From Candidatus Hydrothermota bacterium (lineage in GTDB: Bacteria; Hydrothermota; Hydrothermia; UBA1063): DNA of 9,661 nt. Both the position numbers and the translations under genes were made by a program. The notes beneath the pieces were generated by a model that was given only the letters and a program-made list of their open reading frames with translations, did no database searches and was not told the origin of the DNA. Where the stretch lies: assembly GCA_003644895.1 (NCBI GenBank), contig QNDO01000050.1, positions 1 to 9,661 of the forward strand, read 5' to 3'. Each line of letters opens with the position of its first letter. The stretch's first letter is position 1. Positions 1 through 7,529 of the stretch are shown here, piece by piece.

Positions 1-1356
1 GTGGATACACTGCACAGTCTTTACCTGAGAGACATCAAACTAGGAAGGTTATACCATTACCAGGTCAGTTATATAGATACAGTTCGTAAAGTCGAGTGCG
101 CTTCCAGGGAATATTTCTTCAGGATCATTCAGGATGGGGATGGGCATCTTAAAGAAGGTGTTGTGATCACAGACGGACCCTACCTCAGCATTTTTTCGAC
201 TAAAGATTACGGAATCTTTTTCTGGACAAACTGTGAAAGCAAAGCCTGGGTAGAAATAGATAACAAGAAAATAAGTGATAATACCATATCCCGAAAGCAT
301 GAAATCTATCTAAAAGTCCTCCATGGAGGTGAGAAAAAATACAGGGTTATAGTAGTAAGTGGAGTAGACACTTTTTACACCCCCACTTTCAAATTTCATG
401 TGAAAGAAAATGGGTCAGATTTAAAATTTCTCGTGGCAGGAGACTCAAGGGCAAGCTGGCGATACCCTGCTGCTTCATACAGAATCAATGGTGTCAATTT
501 CGATATTCTGAGACTCCTGATGCTGAATGCGTACAGGGAAAGGGTAGACTTTGTGATTCTTCTCGGAGACCTGATCTCCGGCGTGACCCAGTCCCGGGAA
601 TATGGAGAACTGCAGTATCGAACTTACCTAAATGCAATGTGGCCTTTTGATGCCTTTATTCCGGTTCTGCATGTTCCGGGCAATCATGATATGACTGCTC
701 CTTACATTAAAAAGGGCGATATAAGGATGGACCCAGAGCCTCCGAATAGTGCTGAGGACCTATGGAAAGAAGTGTTTATGCTTCCAGAAAACGGACCCCA
801 AGCAGAAGAGGGTAAGCCCCCCTATAAAGAAAATGTTTACTATGTAGATATAGGTAATGCAAGAATTGTGGTATTAAATGTTGATTACAACTATACTCGG
901 GGAAAAGGTGGCAAATTAAGTCCAGCATTAGACAAAACACAATTAGAATGGCTTAAAAAAGTCCTTAAAGATAATAAAAAAGAACATCTTTTTGTATGTT
1001 TCCATGAGCCTGCTTACCCCCTTGGTCCTCACATCGGTTCTTCTCTGGATGCCAAGTTGAGGGAGAGAAACCTCCTTTGGGATCTCCTCTCAGAATATTT
1101 ACCGGATGCAGTACTTGTGGCACATGAACACTTTTATGCACGGATGCTAACCCCGGGAAATATATGGCAGGTCATAACAGGCCGTGCAGGCGCACCTCTT
1201 TATACCACAGATGTCACAAAAATACCCGAAGATATAAAATTATTTAAATTTTCAAAAGAGTTTCACTATTGTTTGATCGAAACGGAGAATAACAAAAGTT
1301 ATCTCACAGTGAAAACTTTCACTGGAGATACTCTCGACAGTTGTGAATTGAGATGA
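1..1356 (+). CDS. Calcineurin-like metallophosphoesterase with Fn3-like N-terminal domains (5' partial)
   Basis: Predicted metal-dependent phosphoesterase; the substrate cannot be told. The catalytic half shows the family motif series in order: GDSR (residues 147-150), GDL (189-191), GNHD (227-230), CFH (333-335) and AHEH (374-377), followed by a typical VITGRAGAPLY stretch. Residues 54-135, beginning with the GPYLS motif, look like the Fn3-like domain that precedes the catalytic domain in purple acid phosphatases. Residues 1-43 (TLHSLYLRDIKLGRLYHYQV) look like the tail of another such domain. The frame is open at base 1 with no room for an RBS or signal peptide, so the GTG there is probably an internal Val and the gene starts upstream. 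Motif I lacks the usual DxH histidine, the purple-acid-phosphatase GDxxY tyrosine is also absent (S193), and GHxH is AHEH. Its stop overlaps the lepA start. The family call is firm; the role and location (probably exported) are inferred. Confidence 0.85.
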   Translation: MDTLHSLYLRDIKLGRLYHYQVSYIDTVRKVECASREYFFRIIQDGDGHLKEGVVITDGPYLSIFSTKDYGIFFWTNCESKAWVEIDNKKISDNTISRKHEIYLKVLHGGEKKYRVIVVSGVDTFYTPTFKFHVKENGSDLKFLVAGDSRASWRYPAASYRINGVNFDILRLLMLNAYRERVDFVILLGDLISGVTQSREYGELQYRTYLNAMWPFDAFIPVLHVPGNHDMTAPYIKKGDIRMDPEPPNSAEDLWKEVFMLPENGPQAEEGKPPYKENVYYVDIGNARIVVLNVDYNYTRGKGGKLSPALDKTQLEWLKKVLKDNKKEHLFVCFHEPAYPLGPHIGSSLDAKLRERNLLWDLLSEYLPDAVLVAHEHFYARMLTPGNIWQVITGRAGAPLYTTDVTKIPEDIKLFKFSKEFHYCLIETENNKSYLTVKTFTGDTLDSCELR

Positions 1357-3128
1357 AAAACATCCGAAATTTTTCCATAATTGCTCATATTGACCACGGC
1401 AAATCTACTCTTGCAGACAGATTTCTTGAAATTACAGATACCCTGAGAGCGCGGGATATGAAGGAGCAGGTTCTGGACTCCATGGACCTCGAGAGGGAAA
1501 AGGGTATTACCATAAAGATGCACCCTGTTAGAATGAGATACAAATATAATGGTGAGGAATACATTCTGAATCTCATTGATACTCCCGGGCATGTGGATTT
1601 CAGTTATGAGGTGTCACGTTCACTGGCTGCATGTGAAGGTGCAATTTTGCTTGTGGATGCCACCCAAGGGGTTGAGGCACAGACTATAGCAAACCTCTAT
1701 CTTGCCCTGGAGCAGAATCTGGAAATAATCCCGGTGATAAACAAGATTGACCTTCCCAATGCACAGATTGGAAAGGTGGAACACCAAATAGAAGAGCTGA
1801 TAGGAGAAAAACCGTTAAAGGTCTCCGCAAAACTGGGTTGGGGGGTCAAAGAATTAATTGAAGAGATGATTAAAAGGGTTCCCCCTCCAGAGGGAGACCC
1901 TCAAGAACCATTGAAAGCTCTTATTTTTGATGCAAATTATGAAGACTACAGGGGCGTTGTGATTTATGTAAGGTTATTTGATGGTACAGTCAAACCGGGC
2001 ATGAAGATAATGCTTAAGTCAAGTGGCCTGAGCTACGAAGTGATGGAGGTTGGCTACTTTACTCCTGAAACAGAAAAGACAAAGGAGTTGAAGGCCGGAG
2101 AGGTAGGGTATATTATCGCAGGCATAAAGGATATCACCCTTGCACGGGTGGGAGATACCGTTGTAGATGCATCGAAACCTGAGACTCCTTCTCTCCCTGG
2201 ATATAGAGAGGCAAAACCTATGGTATTCGCCGGCTTTTACCCCACGCTATCCTCTGATTATCCACTTCTCGAAAAGGCTCTGTATAAATTAAAACTCAAT
2301 GACGCCGCCCTTCACTTCCAAGGTGAATATTCGCCAGCCCTGGGACCGGGATTTAGATGCGGCTTTCTCGGAATGCTTCACATGGAGATTGTAAAAGAAA
2401 GGATTAAACGCGAATTTGGCGTTGAGGTTGTAATTACCACACCAAATGTTGAATATAAAGTGAAGACAAAGGATGGAAAGGAAATTGTCGTGGATTCTCC
2501 AAAGGAGTTTCCTGATCACTATCTTGAAGCCTATGAACCCTATGTCCTCGCAGAGATAATCACTCCTAAGGAGTTTCTTGGCAATATCCAGCAATTGGTG
2601 ATGAAGAGAAGAGGCATTCAGAGAAAATTTCAGTTCCTTGATGAAAATACAGTTTATTTTGAATTTGAACTTCCTCTTCAGGAAATTATATTTGATTTTT
2701 ATGACAGACTGAAAAGTGTATCCAGGGGATATGCATCTTTTGATTATGAATTTCTGGAATTCAGGAAAACAGATGCAGTAAGACTGGATTTCATTGTGGC
2801 TGGAGAAAGAGTGGAAGCCCTTTCCATGATCGTGCACAGGAGTAATGCATACAGAATAGGAAGAAAAATAGTAGAAAAGTTAAAACGCGAAATTCCAAGA
2901 CATCTCTTTGAAGTCACAATTCAGGCAGCCATAGGAAACAAAATAATTGCAAAGGAGAGAATTGCACCCCTCAGAAAGGATGTAACTGCCAAATGTTACG
3001 GAGGGGATATAACCAGGAAGAGGAAGCTCCTGGAAAAGCAAAAAGAGGGTAAAAGGCGGATGAAGAAAATCGGGAGGGTAGAACTACCCCAGGAAGCATT
3101 TTTGAATGTTGTAAGAGCCGAGGATTGA
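1353..3128 (+). CDS. lepA: Elongation factor 4 (LepA), ribosome-associated GTPase
   Basis: LepA/EF4 is an EF-G-like translational GTPase that binds the ribosome. It was first described as a back-translocase and has also been linked to ribosome biogenesis and translation under stress. All G motifs are present: AHIDHGKS (11-18), EREKGITIK (47-55), DTPGH (76-80), NKID (130-133) and SAK (158-160). LepA-specific parts follow: FQGEYSPALGPGFRCGFLGM in the middle and the C-terminal signature GGDITRKRKLLEKQKEGKRR, ending in an LPQEAFLNVV-type tail. At 591 residues it has the normal length and no EF-G domain IV. The start is ATG in an ATGA overlap with the upstream gene. There is no good Shine-Dalgarno, so translation is probably coupled. 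The stop is one base before the glycosyltransferase start. Switch I region residues KMHPVRM differ slightly from the common KAQ-type stretch. It appears intact and functional. Confidence 0.98.
   Translation: MKNIRNFSIIAHIDHGKSTLADRFLEITDTLRARDMKEQVLDSMDLEREKGITIKMHPVRMRYKYNGEEYILNLIDTPGHVDFSYEVSRSLAACEGAILLVDATQGVEAQTIANLYLALEQNLEIIPVINKIDLPNAQIGKVEHQIEELIGEKPLKVSAKLGWGVKELIEEMIKRVPPPEGDPQEPLKALIFDANYEDYRGVVIYVRLFDGTVKPGMKIMLKSSGLSYEVMEVGYFTPETEKTKELKAGEVGYIIAGIKDITLARVGDTVVDASKPETPSLPGYREAKPMVFAGFYPTLSSDYPLLEKALYKLKLNDAALHFQGEYSPALGPGFRCGFLGMLHMEIVKERIKREFGVEVVITTPNVEYKVKTKDGKEIVVDSPKEFPDHYLEAYEPYVLAEIITPKEFLGNIQQLVMKRRGIQRKFQFLDENTVYFEFELPLQEIIFDFYDRLKSVSRGYASFDYEFLEFRKTDAVRLDFIVAGERVEALSMIVHRSNAYRIGRKIVEKLKREIPRHLFEVTIQAAIGNKIIAKERIAPLRKDVTAKCYGGDITRKRKLLEKQKEGKRRMKKIGRVELPQEAFLNVVRAED
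3120..3124 (+). promoter_or_regulatory. Ribosome binding site of the GT4 gene
   Basis: GAGGA lies five bases before the ATG at 3130 and sits inside the last codons of lepA. It supports this start and is the only clear Shine-Dalgarno inside the plus-strand block. Confidence 0.6.
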
Positions 3129-3129
3129 A

Positions 3130-4263
3130 ATGTTCAGAATTTTGATGGCTACGGAACATTACTATCCTTATCCTGGGGGAATCACAGAGCATGTGTATCA
3201 TCTTTCAAAGGAGTTGAATAAGCTGGGTAATGAAGTGCACATCCTCACCACCAATTACAGTAAAAACTACATAGGTGAACCTCCTTTCCCAAAGGTGATA
3301 AGGGTCGGAAGAGCATTCAGATTCCCTATCAACAAATCATTTACCACCTTTACCTTTTCTCCCCTTGTGGCAAAACAGATCAGGGACATAGTGAGAAAGG
3401 GCAAATATGACATAGTCCATGCCCAGGGTTCAATAGTTCCTACCATTCCGTATCTCGCCATAATGTACTCAAAGTCCATAAATTTCAGTACATTCCACGC
3501 TTCCCATGGCGCTTCAAAAGGATATGAGATCTTTAAACCTGTTTTAAGGCCCGCCTTTAACAAATTGCACGGAAGGATTGCAGTTTCAAAATCTGCCCTT
3601 GAAACCATCCGGAGGCATTTTGAAGCTGATTACAAAATCATCCCAAATGGTGTAGATATTGAGCGTTTTTCCCCGGAAGGTAAACTATCTGGAAAAATTA
3701 AAAGAGATGATTCCATTAAACTGCTTTTTGTAGGAAGACTGGAGCCCAGAAAAGGACTAAAATATCTCATTTCTGCCATGAATATTCTGGTGGAGAAGTA
3801 TAATGTTACTCTCTATGTGGCGGGAGATGGACCCTTAAAACCGGTTTACAGACAGTATATCGGTGATAAAACACGCAACAGAATTATTTTTCTCGGGTAC
3901 GTACATAAGGATGAACTGCCTTCACTTTACAGAGGTTGTGATATTTTTATTTCCCCTGCCATTGGCGGAGAAAGTTTCGGCATAGTGCTTCTTGAAGCTA
4001 TGGCTACTCAAAAACCTGTGGTTGCAACAAGAATCAGTGGATATATGGAAGTCATCGAGGAGGAAAAAGATGGACTTCTTGCAGAACCAAAGGACCCTGC
4101 CTCCCTTGCAAGAAAGATATCCATTCTCATAGAAAATGAAGAATACAGAAATATGCTTGCTACTCGAGGAAGAGAGAAAGTACTCAGAAAATATACATGG
4201 GAGAAGGTGGCAAAACAGGTTCTGGAGTATTATAAAGAGATCTATGCCCGGTACACCCAATGA
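3130..4263 (+). CDS. GT4-family glycosyltransferase (PimA-like fold)
   Basis: Retaining GT-B glycosyltransferase, predicted to move a sugar from a nucleotide-sugar donor to a lipid or glycan acceptor at the inner face of the cytoplasmic membrane. The acceptor is unknown. The N-terminal Rossmann domain opens with a strand and the YPGGITEH loop (14-21, GG acceptor/donor loop); FHASHG at 122-127 carries the histidine (H123) at the place of the catalytic His of PimA-type enzymes. The C-terminal domain has PNGVD (172-176), the phosphate-binding G202/R203...K208 of GRLEPRKG, and the EX7E motif E281-E289 in ESFGIVLLEAMA. Length 377 is usual for the family. There is no signal peptide. It starts one base after the lepA stop and its own stop overlaps the next start (ATGA). 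Surface glycan, lipid or protein glycosylation are all possible roles; the neighbours do not decide between them. Confidence 0.92.
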   Translation: MFRILMATEHYYPYPGGITEHVYHLSKELNKLGNEVHILTTNYSKNYIGEPPFPKVIRVGRAFRFPINKSFTTFTFSPLVAKQIRDIVRKGKYDIVHAQGSIVPTIPYLAIMYSKSINFSTFHASHGASKGYEIFKPVLRPAFNKLHGRIAVSKSALETIRRHFEADYKIIPNGVDIERFSPEGKLSGKIKRDDSIKLLFVGRLEPRKGLKYLISAMNILVEKYNVTLYVAGDGPLKPVYRQYIGDKTRNRIIFLGYVHKDELPSLYRGCDIFISPAIGGESFGIVLLEAMATQKPVVATRISGYMEVIEEEKDGLLAEPKDPASLARKISILIENEEYRNMLATRGREKVLRKYTWEKVAKQVLEYYKEIYARYTQ

Positions 4264-4697
4264 AATTTTACATAATTGATGGTTATAATGTCATTTTTTC
4301 CTCTTACCTGAAGATAAAACCCATGGAGAAGGCAAGAGAAGAACTCCTGGCCATATGTAAATCCCGGTTTGGTGCTAATTTCCTCCTTGTATTTGATGGA
4401 AGGGAAGGGATAATCTCAGAATCCAGAGAAAAAAGAGTGGTTTTCACAAAGAGTATGTGTGCAGATGATTACATAAAAAAGTACGTTGAGAAGGAAAAGA
4501 ATCGCAATGCAATTGTGGTAATATCTCGAGATAAGGCTTTAATTGATTACTGCAGATACCTCGGGACTAAAACTCAAGGCCCGGAACTCATTTTCAAAAC
4601 AGAACATCTTCCCCGTGGAGAGGAAAGAGGACTTTCCATTGAGGAAGAAAGAAAAATAACTGAAGAACTCAAAAAAATATGGGGACTTGATGATTAA
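4260..4697 (+). CDS. YacP/Rae1-like NYN-domain protein, putative ribonuclease
   Basis: Small (145 aa) PIN-like protein of the NYN/YacP type. The opening IIDGYNVIF (5-13) with D7 and N10 is the family hallmark. Further conserved acidic positions are D46 in VFDGRE (44-49), D69-D70 in CADDYIKK (67-74) and D91 in VVISRDKAL (86-94), which together would form the metal-binding nuclease site. The C-terminal part (about 115-145) is charged and helical. Bacillus subtilis YacP/Rae1 is a ribosome-dependent endonuclease that cuts mRNA in the A site; the same activity here is inference from fold and motifs. The ATG overlaps the glycosyltransferase stop (ATGA) and no Shine-Dalgarno is visible, so translation is probably coupled. 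It is the last gene of the block, and its TAA stop runs into the palindrome at 4696. Co-transcription with lepA would place two ribosome-acting proteins together. Confidence 0.83.
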   Translation: MKFYIIDGYNVIFSSYLKIKPMEKAREELLAICKSRFGANFLLVFDGREGIISESREKRVVFTKSMCADDYIKKYVEKEKNRNAIVVISRDKALIDYCRYLGTKTQGPELIFKTEHLPRGEERGLSIEEERKITEELKKIWGLDD

Positions 4698-4729
4698 TCC
4701 CCCTCCTCCTTTAAAGGAGGAGGGGGATT
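4696..4729. terminator. Perfect 34-nt palindrome between convergent genes, likely bidirectional terminator
   Basis: Bases 4696-4712 are the exact reverse complement of 4713-4729 (17 bp, centre TTTAAA); a T-G and a T-A pair can extend it outward. It is G/C-rich in the arms (a run of five C, then CTCCTCC-type sequence). It starts within the TAA of the NYN gene and ends eight bases before the stop of the convergent gene. Neither side has a real U-tract (plus-side flank TTGAGTTAATTA), so it is not a textbook intrinsic terminator, but position and strength favour a shared transcription end or 3'-end-protecting hairpin. Confidence 0.7.
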
Positions 4730-4736
4730 GAGTTAA

Positions 4737-6494
4737 TTATCTGGTTATTGTGATCTTGGTTGTAGCAGAACCGCCTGCTGTTTCCAGCCTCAGGATGTAA
4801 ACACCTGCTCTGAATTTGTCAGCTCTCCATGTTATAGTGTGGGTTCCGGCATCCAGCTCACCACTGAATATCTTCTTCACTGCTCTACCTGAAATGTCGT
4901 ATAGCGTAATGTCCACAAAGCCCTTCCGCGGTACATTGAATTTCAGTGTCGAGACATCTTTCACCGGGTTGGGGAAGTTCTTAATGAACCTGTTCTTTCC
5001 AGAAATAATATGCCATTCCTCGATGCCAGTGGTTCCCCACTCATACACTCTGAGATAGCCTTCACCTGGATCAGGAAGGTTGATTGGATCTTCAGTGGTA
5101 TAATACCAGTCAGCAATAATTTCCTTGTGTCCATCCCCATCAAGGTCCATACCTGGCAGAGGATTATAACCAACTATATAAGTAGCTGTGAGAGAATCGA
5201 GTGTTGTATCAACAACGATTGTTGTCTCAGGCGGGGTAACCGTTGTGTCTATAGTTGTATCAACGGTGATTATAGTATCTATAAGTCCTCCCCAGTACTT
5301 AATAATGGAATCAACCCTGTAAGCTTCATAATTCGCGGTATCTGCAGGATCTCCCCCCACATACTCAAGATCTATAAGTCCAAGACCATCCACCAGAAGG
5401 TAGATATCTTTACCATCCGCACCGGGTCCATGGTCCTGGTCACCAGTACTGGCTCCCATGACACCCAGGAGATCCGATGGCAATACCACAGTGTCCACAG
5501 TGGTGGTTGCAGAATCACCAGTATAATTAACTATATAAGCATAGCCGCTATATATAGGGAAGAGCACAAGTTCTGTGTTACCATCTTCATCAATATCTGT
5601 TGCAAAAATCACTTTATGGTAAATGTATGCATCCACTGGACAGAGAGACTCCACATGATAGTTAATAGCATAGGTATCAGGGGCTACAGCTTCAATTATG
5701 GCAATCCCCACCTTATTCCATATGCTGAGAACTATTTCAAGATCCGGGTCATTATCAATATTGTAGACGCCGGAGCCTATAAGACTTCCCCCAAATCCGT
5801 CTACTGTTCTGTAGAATGCTTGCTCCACATTCACAGACCAGAATCCAGGAAACTCACCAATCACCGACATGATATACATATTGTCTTCTGCATTAGCACC
5901 ATTGTTTGTCCAGATAACCTCCTGCACACCATCATTGTCCACATCACCTACTGCAAGATCCTCACATCTCAGTCTTGTGAGTGTGGGATCTATCATTGTA
6001 GCGCTGATTACTGCTGTGGGTTGAGGATTGGAAGGATCTGTCATATCACCGTAACTATTGTCCGTTCCATTCCACTCAAAGATAAAGATACCAACATGTG
6101 CAGCACTTGTGTCACCAGAACCACCTGTCATGGCAAGGATGATTTCCGGATATTCATCACCATCCAGATTACCCACCTGAACACTTCTGGCTGGTGTACT
6201 GTAAGTACCACCTGTTCCCTGGAAGGTCCACACCTCTTCCATGGTATTATTACCTGTAACCTCAAATACATGGACTCTACCACCGTTCTGGTAGTCAGTG
6301 GCAATTATCTCAGGAAATCCATCTTCATCAAGATCCATTCCGGCAATGACATGCCTCATCATGTAATGCACGCTGTCAGTGGGGCTATCTTGCCACGCCA
6401 GACCGAAGGTGGTATTATCACCATCGGTCCACTGGGCATGGGCAAATCCCCATGCCATCATCGCCATTATGGCGATCACCTTTACATACTTCAT
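4737..6494 (-). CDS. Secreted FG-GAP/VCBS-like beta-propeller protein with T9SS type A sorting domain
   Basis: Predicted exported surface or extracellular protein; no enzyme motif was seen. Residues 1-20 form a signal peptide (MKYVKV, hydrophobic core, AHA before Q21). The body carries integrin-like calcium sites of the DxDxDG...E type at 54-62, 109-117, 184-192, 245-253 (degenerate NIDNDPDLE), 300-308 and 450-458, with a weak one around 352-364; this fits about seven propeller blades. A Thr/Asp-rich stretch (406-438) precedes the last blade. The end (507-585) is a T9SS type A sorting domain: FPNPV, then LYDISGR, then AGVYILRL and a basic, TTKITITR-type last strand. The ATG has an ideal Shine-Dalgarno upstream. 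It is the last gene of the minus block, 22 bases after the PorV-like gene. Adhesin, polysaccharide-binding or structural roles are possible; none is shown. Confidence 0.88.
   Translation of the reverse strand: MKYVKVIAIMAMMAWGFAHAQWTDGDNTTFGLAWQDSPTDSVHYMMRHVIAGMDLDEDGFPEIIATDYQNGGRVHVFEVTGNNTMEEVWTFQGTGGTYSTPARSVQVGNLDGDEYPEIILAMTGGSGDTSAAHVGIFIFEWNGTDNSYGDMTDPSNPQPTAVISATMIDPTLTRLRCEDLAVGDVDNDGVQEVIWTNNGANAEDNMYIMSVIGEFPGFWSVNVEQAFYRTVDGFGGSLIGSGVYNIDNDPDLEIVLSIWNKVGIAIIEAVAPDTYAINYHVESLCPVDAYIYHKVIFATDIDEDGNTELVLFPIYSGYAYIVNYTGDSATTTVDTVVLPSDLLGVMGASTGDQDHGPGADGKDIYLLVDGLGLIDLEYVGGDPADTANYEAYRVDSIIKYWGGLIDTIITVDTTIDTTVTPPETTIVVDTTLDSLTATYIVGYNPLPGMDLDGDGHKEIIADWYYTTEDPINLPDPGEGYLRVYEWGTTGIEEWHIISGKNRFIKNFPNPVKDVSTLKFNVPRKGFVDITLYDISGRAVKKIFSGELDAGTHTITWRADKFRAGVYILRLETAGGSATTKITITR
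5190..5279 (-). other. Thr/Asp-rich linker with clustered D-[ST]-x sequons
   Basis: Codes for residues 406-435 of the propeller protein, rich in DTT, DTI and DSL triplets around TPPETT. Five of these match the Bacteroidetes O-glycosylation consensus D-[ST]-[AILVMT] in 30 residues. At the DNA level this is an imperfect repeat of GTTGTATCAAC-like units (seen on the plus strand). It lies before the final calcium-site blade, so it is either a flexible linker or an insertion in the propeller. Confidence 0.6.
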
Positions 6495-6498
6495 ACCA

Positions 6499-6507
6499 CA
6501 CCTCCTT
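6499..6507 (-). promoter_or_regulatory. Strong ribosome binding site of the propeller protein gene
   Basis: Read on the minus strand this is AAGGAGGTG, an essentially full match to the 16S anti-Shine-Dalgarno, with AGGAGG six bases from the ATG at 6494. It fixes the start and suggests high translation of the last gene in the block. Confidence 0.85.
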
Positions 6508-6516
6508 GTAAATCAG

Positions 6517-7518
6517 TTAAAAAGCAACCCCGAGAGAGTATCTTGAAACTCCCTTTAATCTTCCATAATCAACATAAGAGTAATCTATACTCAGATACAC
6601 CGGAGAACCGGGGGCCCTGTATTTTAATCCAGCACCAAAGGAAAGCCCTCCTTCATTATTCTTCATAAAGAGGCCTCTGTACCCTCCTCTCAAAAAGAAT
6701 ATGTCAAGAAGTCCAAGTTCTTCTCCGAGATTCAAATATTCTGTATTATCATTGGGATGAACGGCATCCACTGCAAGGGTGAGATAGGCCTTGTCTGTCT
6801 TAAATAGTTCACCTGCAATTCCAACCTGGAATCTCAAAGGAAGATCATAGGCTTTTGTCCGCAAATCCGCAACTATATTAGGTGGGTCTCCTGCGGGATC
6901 TATATCGTAGATCACCCTTGTGTCTTCACCCTCAAGTTTAAATTTACCGCCGAAGTTTGCAAAATTCATACCCAATCTTAAGTCATGGAACTGTGCGATG
7001 TAAAGCAAACTGATATCCAGAGCAAACCCTCCTGCAGTCATATGCCAGAGCTTCTCATAAGCATATTTCATCTGCACCCCAAAGGAAAACCTGTCGGTAA
7101 AGTTCTTTGCATATGTGACCCCCACCAGTAGATCGGAGAAATTGAAATACTCCCCGGTTCCCTCTGGTTTATCCACTGTTCTCACCATCATATCCCCGGT
7201 AGAAAGAGAAGCTATGGAACCCCCAACCACTCCATACCTACCCACAGGGACAACCATTCCAAAATATGAGTATTTTATATCAGCCAGCCAGTTAATGTGA
7301 TTGAAAAAGAATTCATTTTTCTTAAGCCATGCAATTCCTGACGGATTCCAGTAAAGGGCCGTGGCATCATTGGCTACTGCGACGAATGCTTCTCCCATAG
7401 CAGTGGCTCTGGAACCTATACCTATCTTGAGAAATTGGGCTGCTGTGGTCCCTACCTTTGTAACAACGTCTCCTTCAAGGAGACTTACAAGGAGTAAAAT
7501 TAAGGTAAGCTTTTTCAT
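6517..7518 (-). CDS. PorV/PorQ-family outer-membrane beta-barrel protein
   Basis: Predicted outer-membrane barrel of the PorV/PorQ family. In T9SS systems PorV is a FadL-like barrel that shuttles cargo with its C-terminal domain to the PorU sortase complex; PorQ is a related partner. Residues 1-16 are a short signal peptide (MKK, then Leu-rich). Mature residues 22-61 hold the family signature VGTTAAQFLKIGIGSRA, then AMGEAFVAVANDATALYWNP followed by SG. The rest alternates Gly/aromatic beta-strands and ends in YSLGVAF, with the C-terminal Phe typical of outer-membrane barrels. Length 333 is usual. The start codon has GGGAGGG just upstream, overlapping the preceding gene's stop. It sits between two likely secreted proteins, 10 and 22 bases away, which suggests it serves their export. 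Whether it is the general PorV or a cargo-linked paralogue cannot be decided here. Confidence 0.9.
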   Translation of the reverse strand: MKKLTLILLLVSLLEGDVVTKVGTTAAQFLKIGIGSRATAMGEAFVAVANDATALYWNPSGIAWLKKNEFFFNHINWLADIKYSYFGMVVPVGRYGVVGGSIASLSTGDMMVRTVDKPEGTGEYFNFSDLLVGVTYAKNFTDRFSFGVQMKYAYEKLWHMTAGGFALDISLLYIAQFHDLRLGMNFANFGGKFKLEGEDTRVIYDIDPAGDPPNIVADLRTKAYDLPLRFQVGIAGELFKTDKAYLTLAVDAVHPNDNTEYLNLGEELGLLDIFFLRGGYRGLFMKNNEGGLSFGAGLKYRAPGSPVYLSIDYSYVDYGRLKGVSRYSLGVAF

Positions 7519-7522
7519 GATG

Positions 7523-7529
7523 CCCTCCC
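7523..7529 (-). promoter_or_regulatory. Ribosome binding site of the PorV-like gene
   Basis: Read on the minus strand this is GGGAGGG, four bases before the ATG at 7518, and its first base is the last base of the upstream gene's TAG stop (7529-7531). The overlap suggests translational coupling between the two genes. Confidence 0.65.

Noticed and set aside
1..3. GTG as the true start of the metallophosphoesterase
   Set aside because: It is merely the first codon of the window, begins in the middle of an Fn3-like strand pattern and has no visible upstream context. The gene is better treated as cut by the edge.
1..1356. Calling the first gene a true purple acid phosphatase
   Set aside because: The GDxxY tyrosine that binds iron is missing (Ser193), and motifs I and V deviate, so only the broader calcineurin-like metallophosphoesterase label is supported.
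2289..2837. 182-codon open frame antisense to lepA
   Set aside because: It lies wholly inside a fully conserved lepA, has no RBS or family resemblance, and its composition is that of a shadow frame.
5010..6668. 552-codon open frame on the plus strand, antisense to the propeller protein gene and the end of the PorV-like gene
   Set aside because: It has no recognisable motif, is rich in Ile, Cys and His, and is explained by the frequent GAT/GAC Asp codons of the real gene reading as ATC/GTC on the other strand. The minus-strand gene has a signal peptide, calcium sites, sorting domain and ideal RBS.
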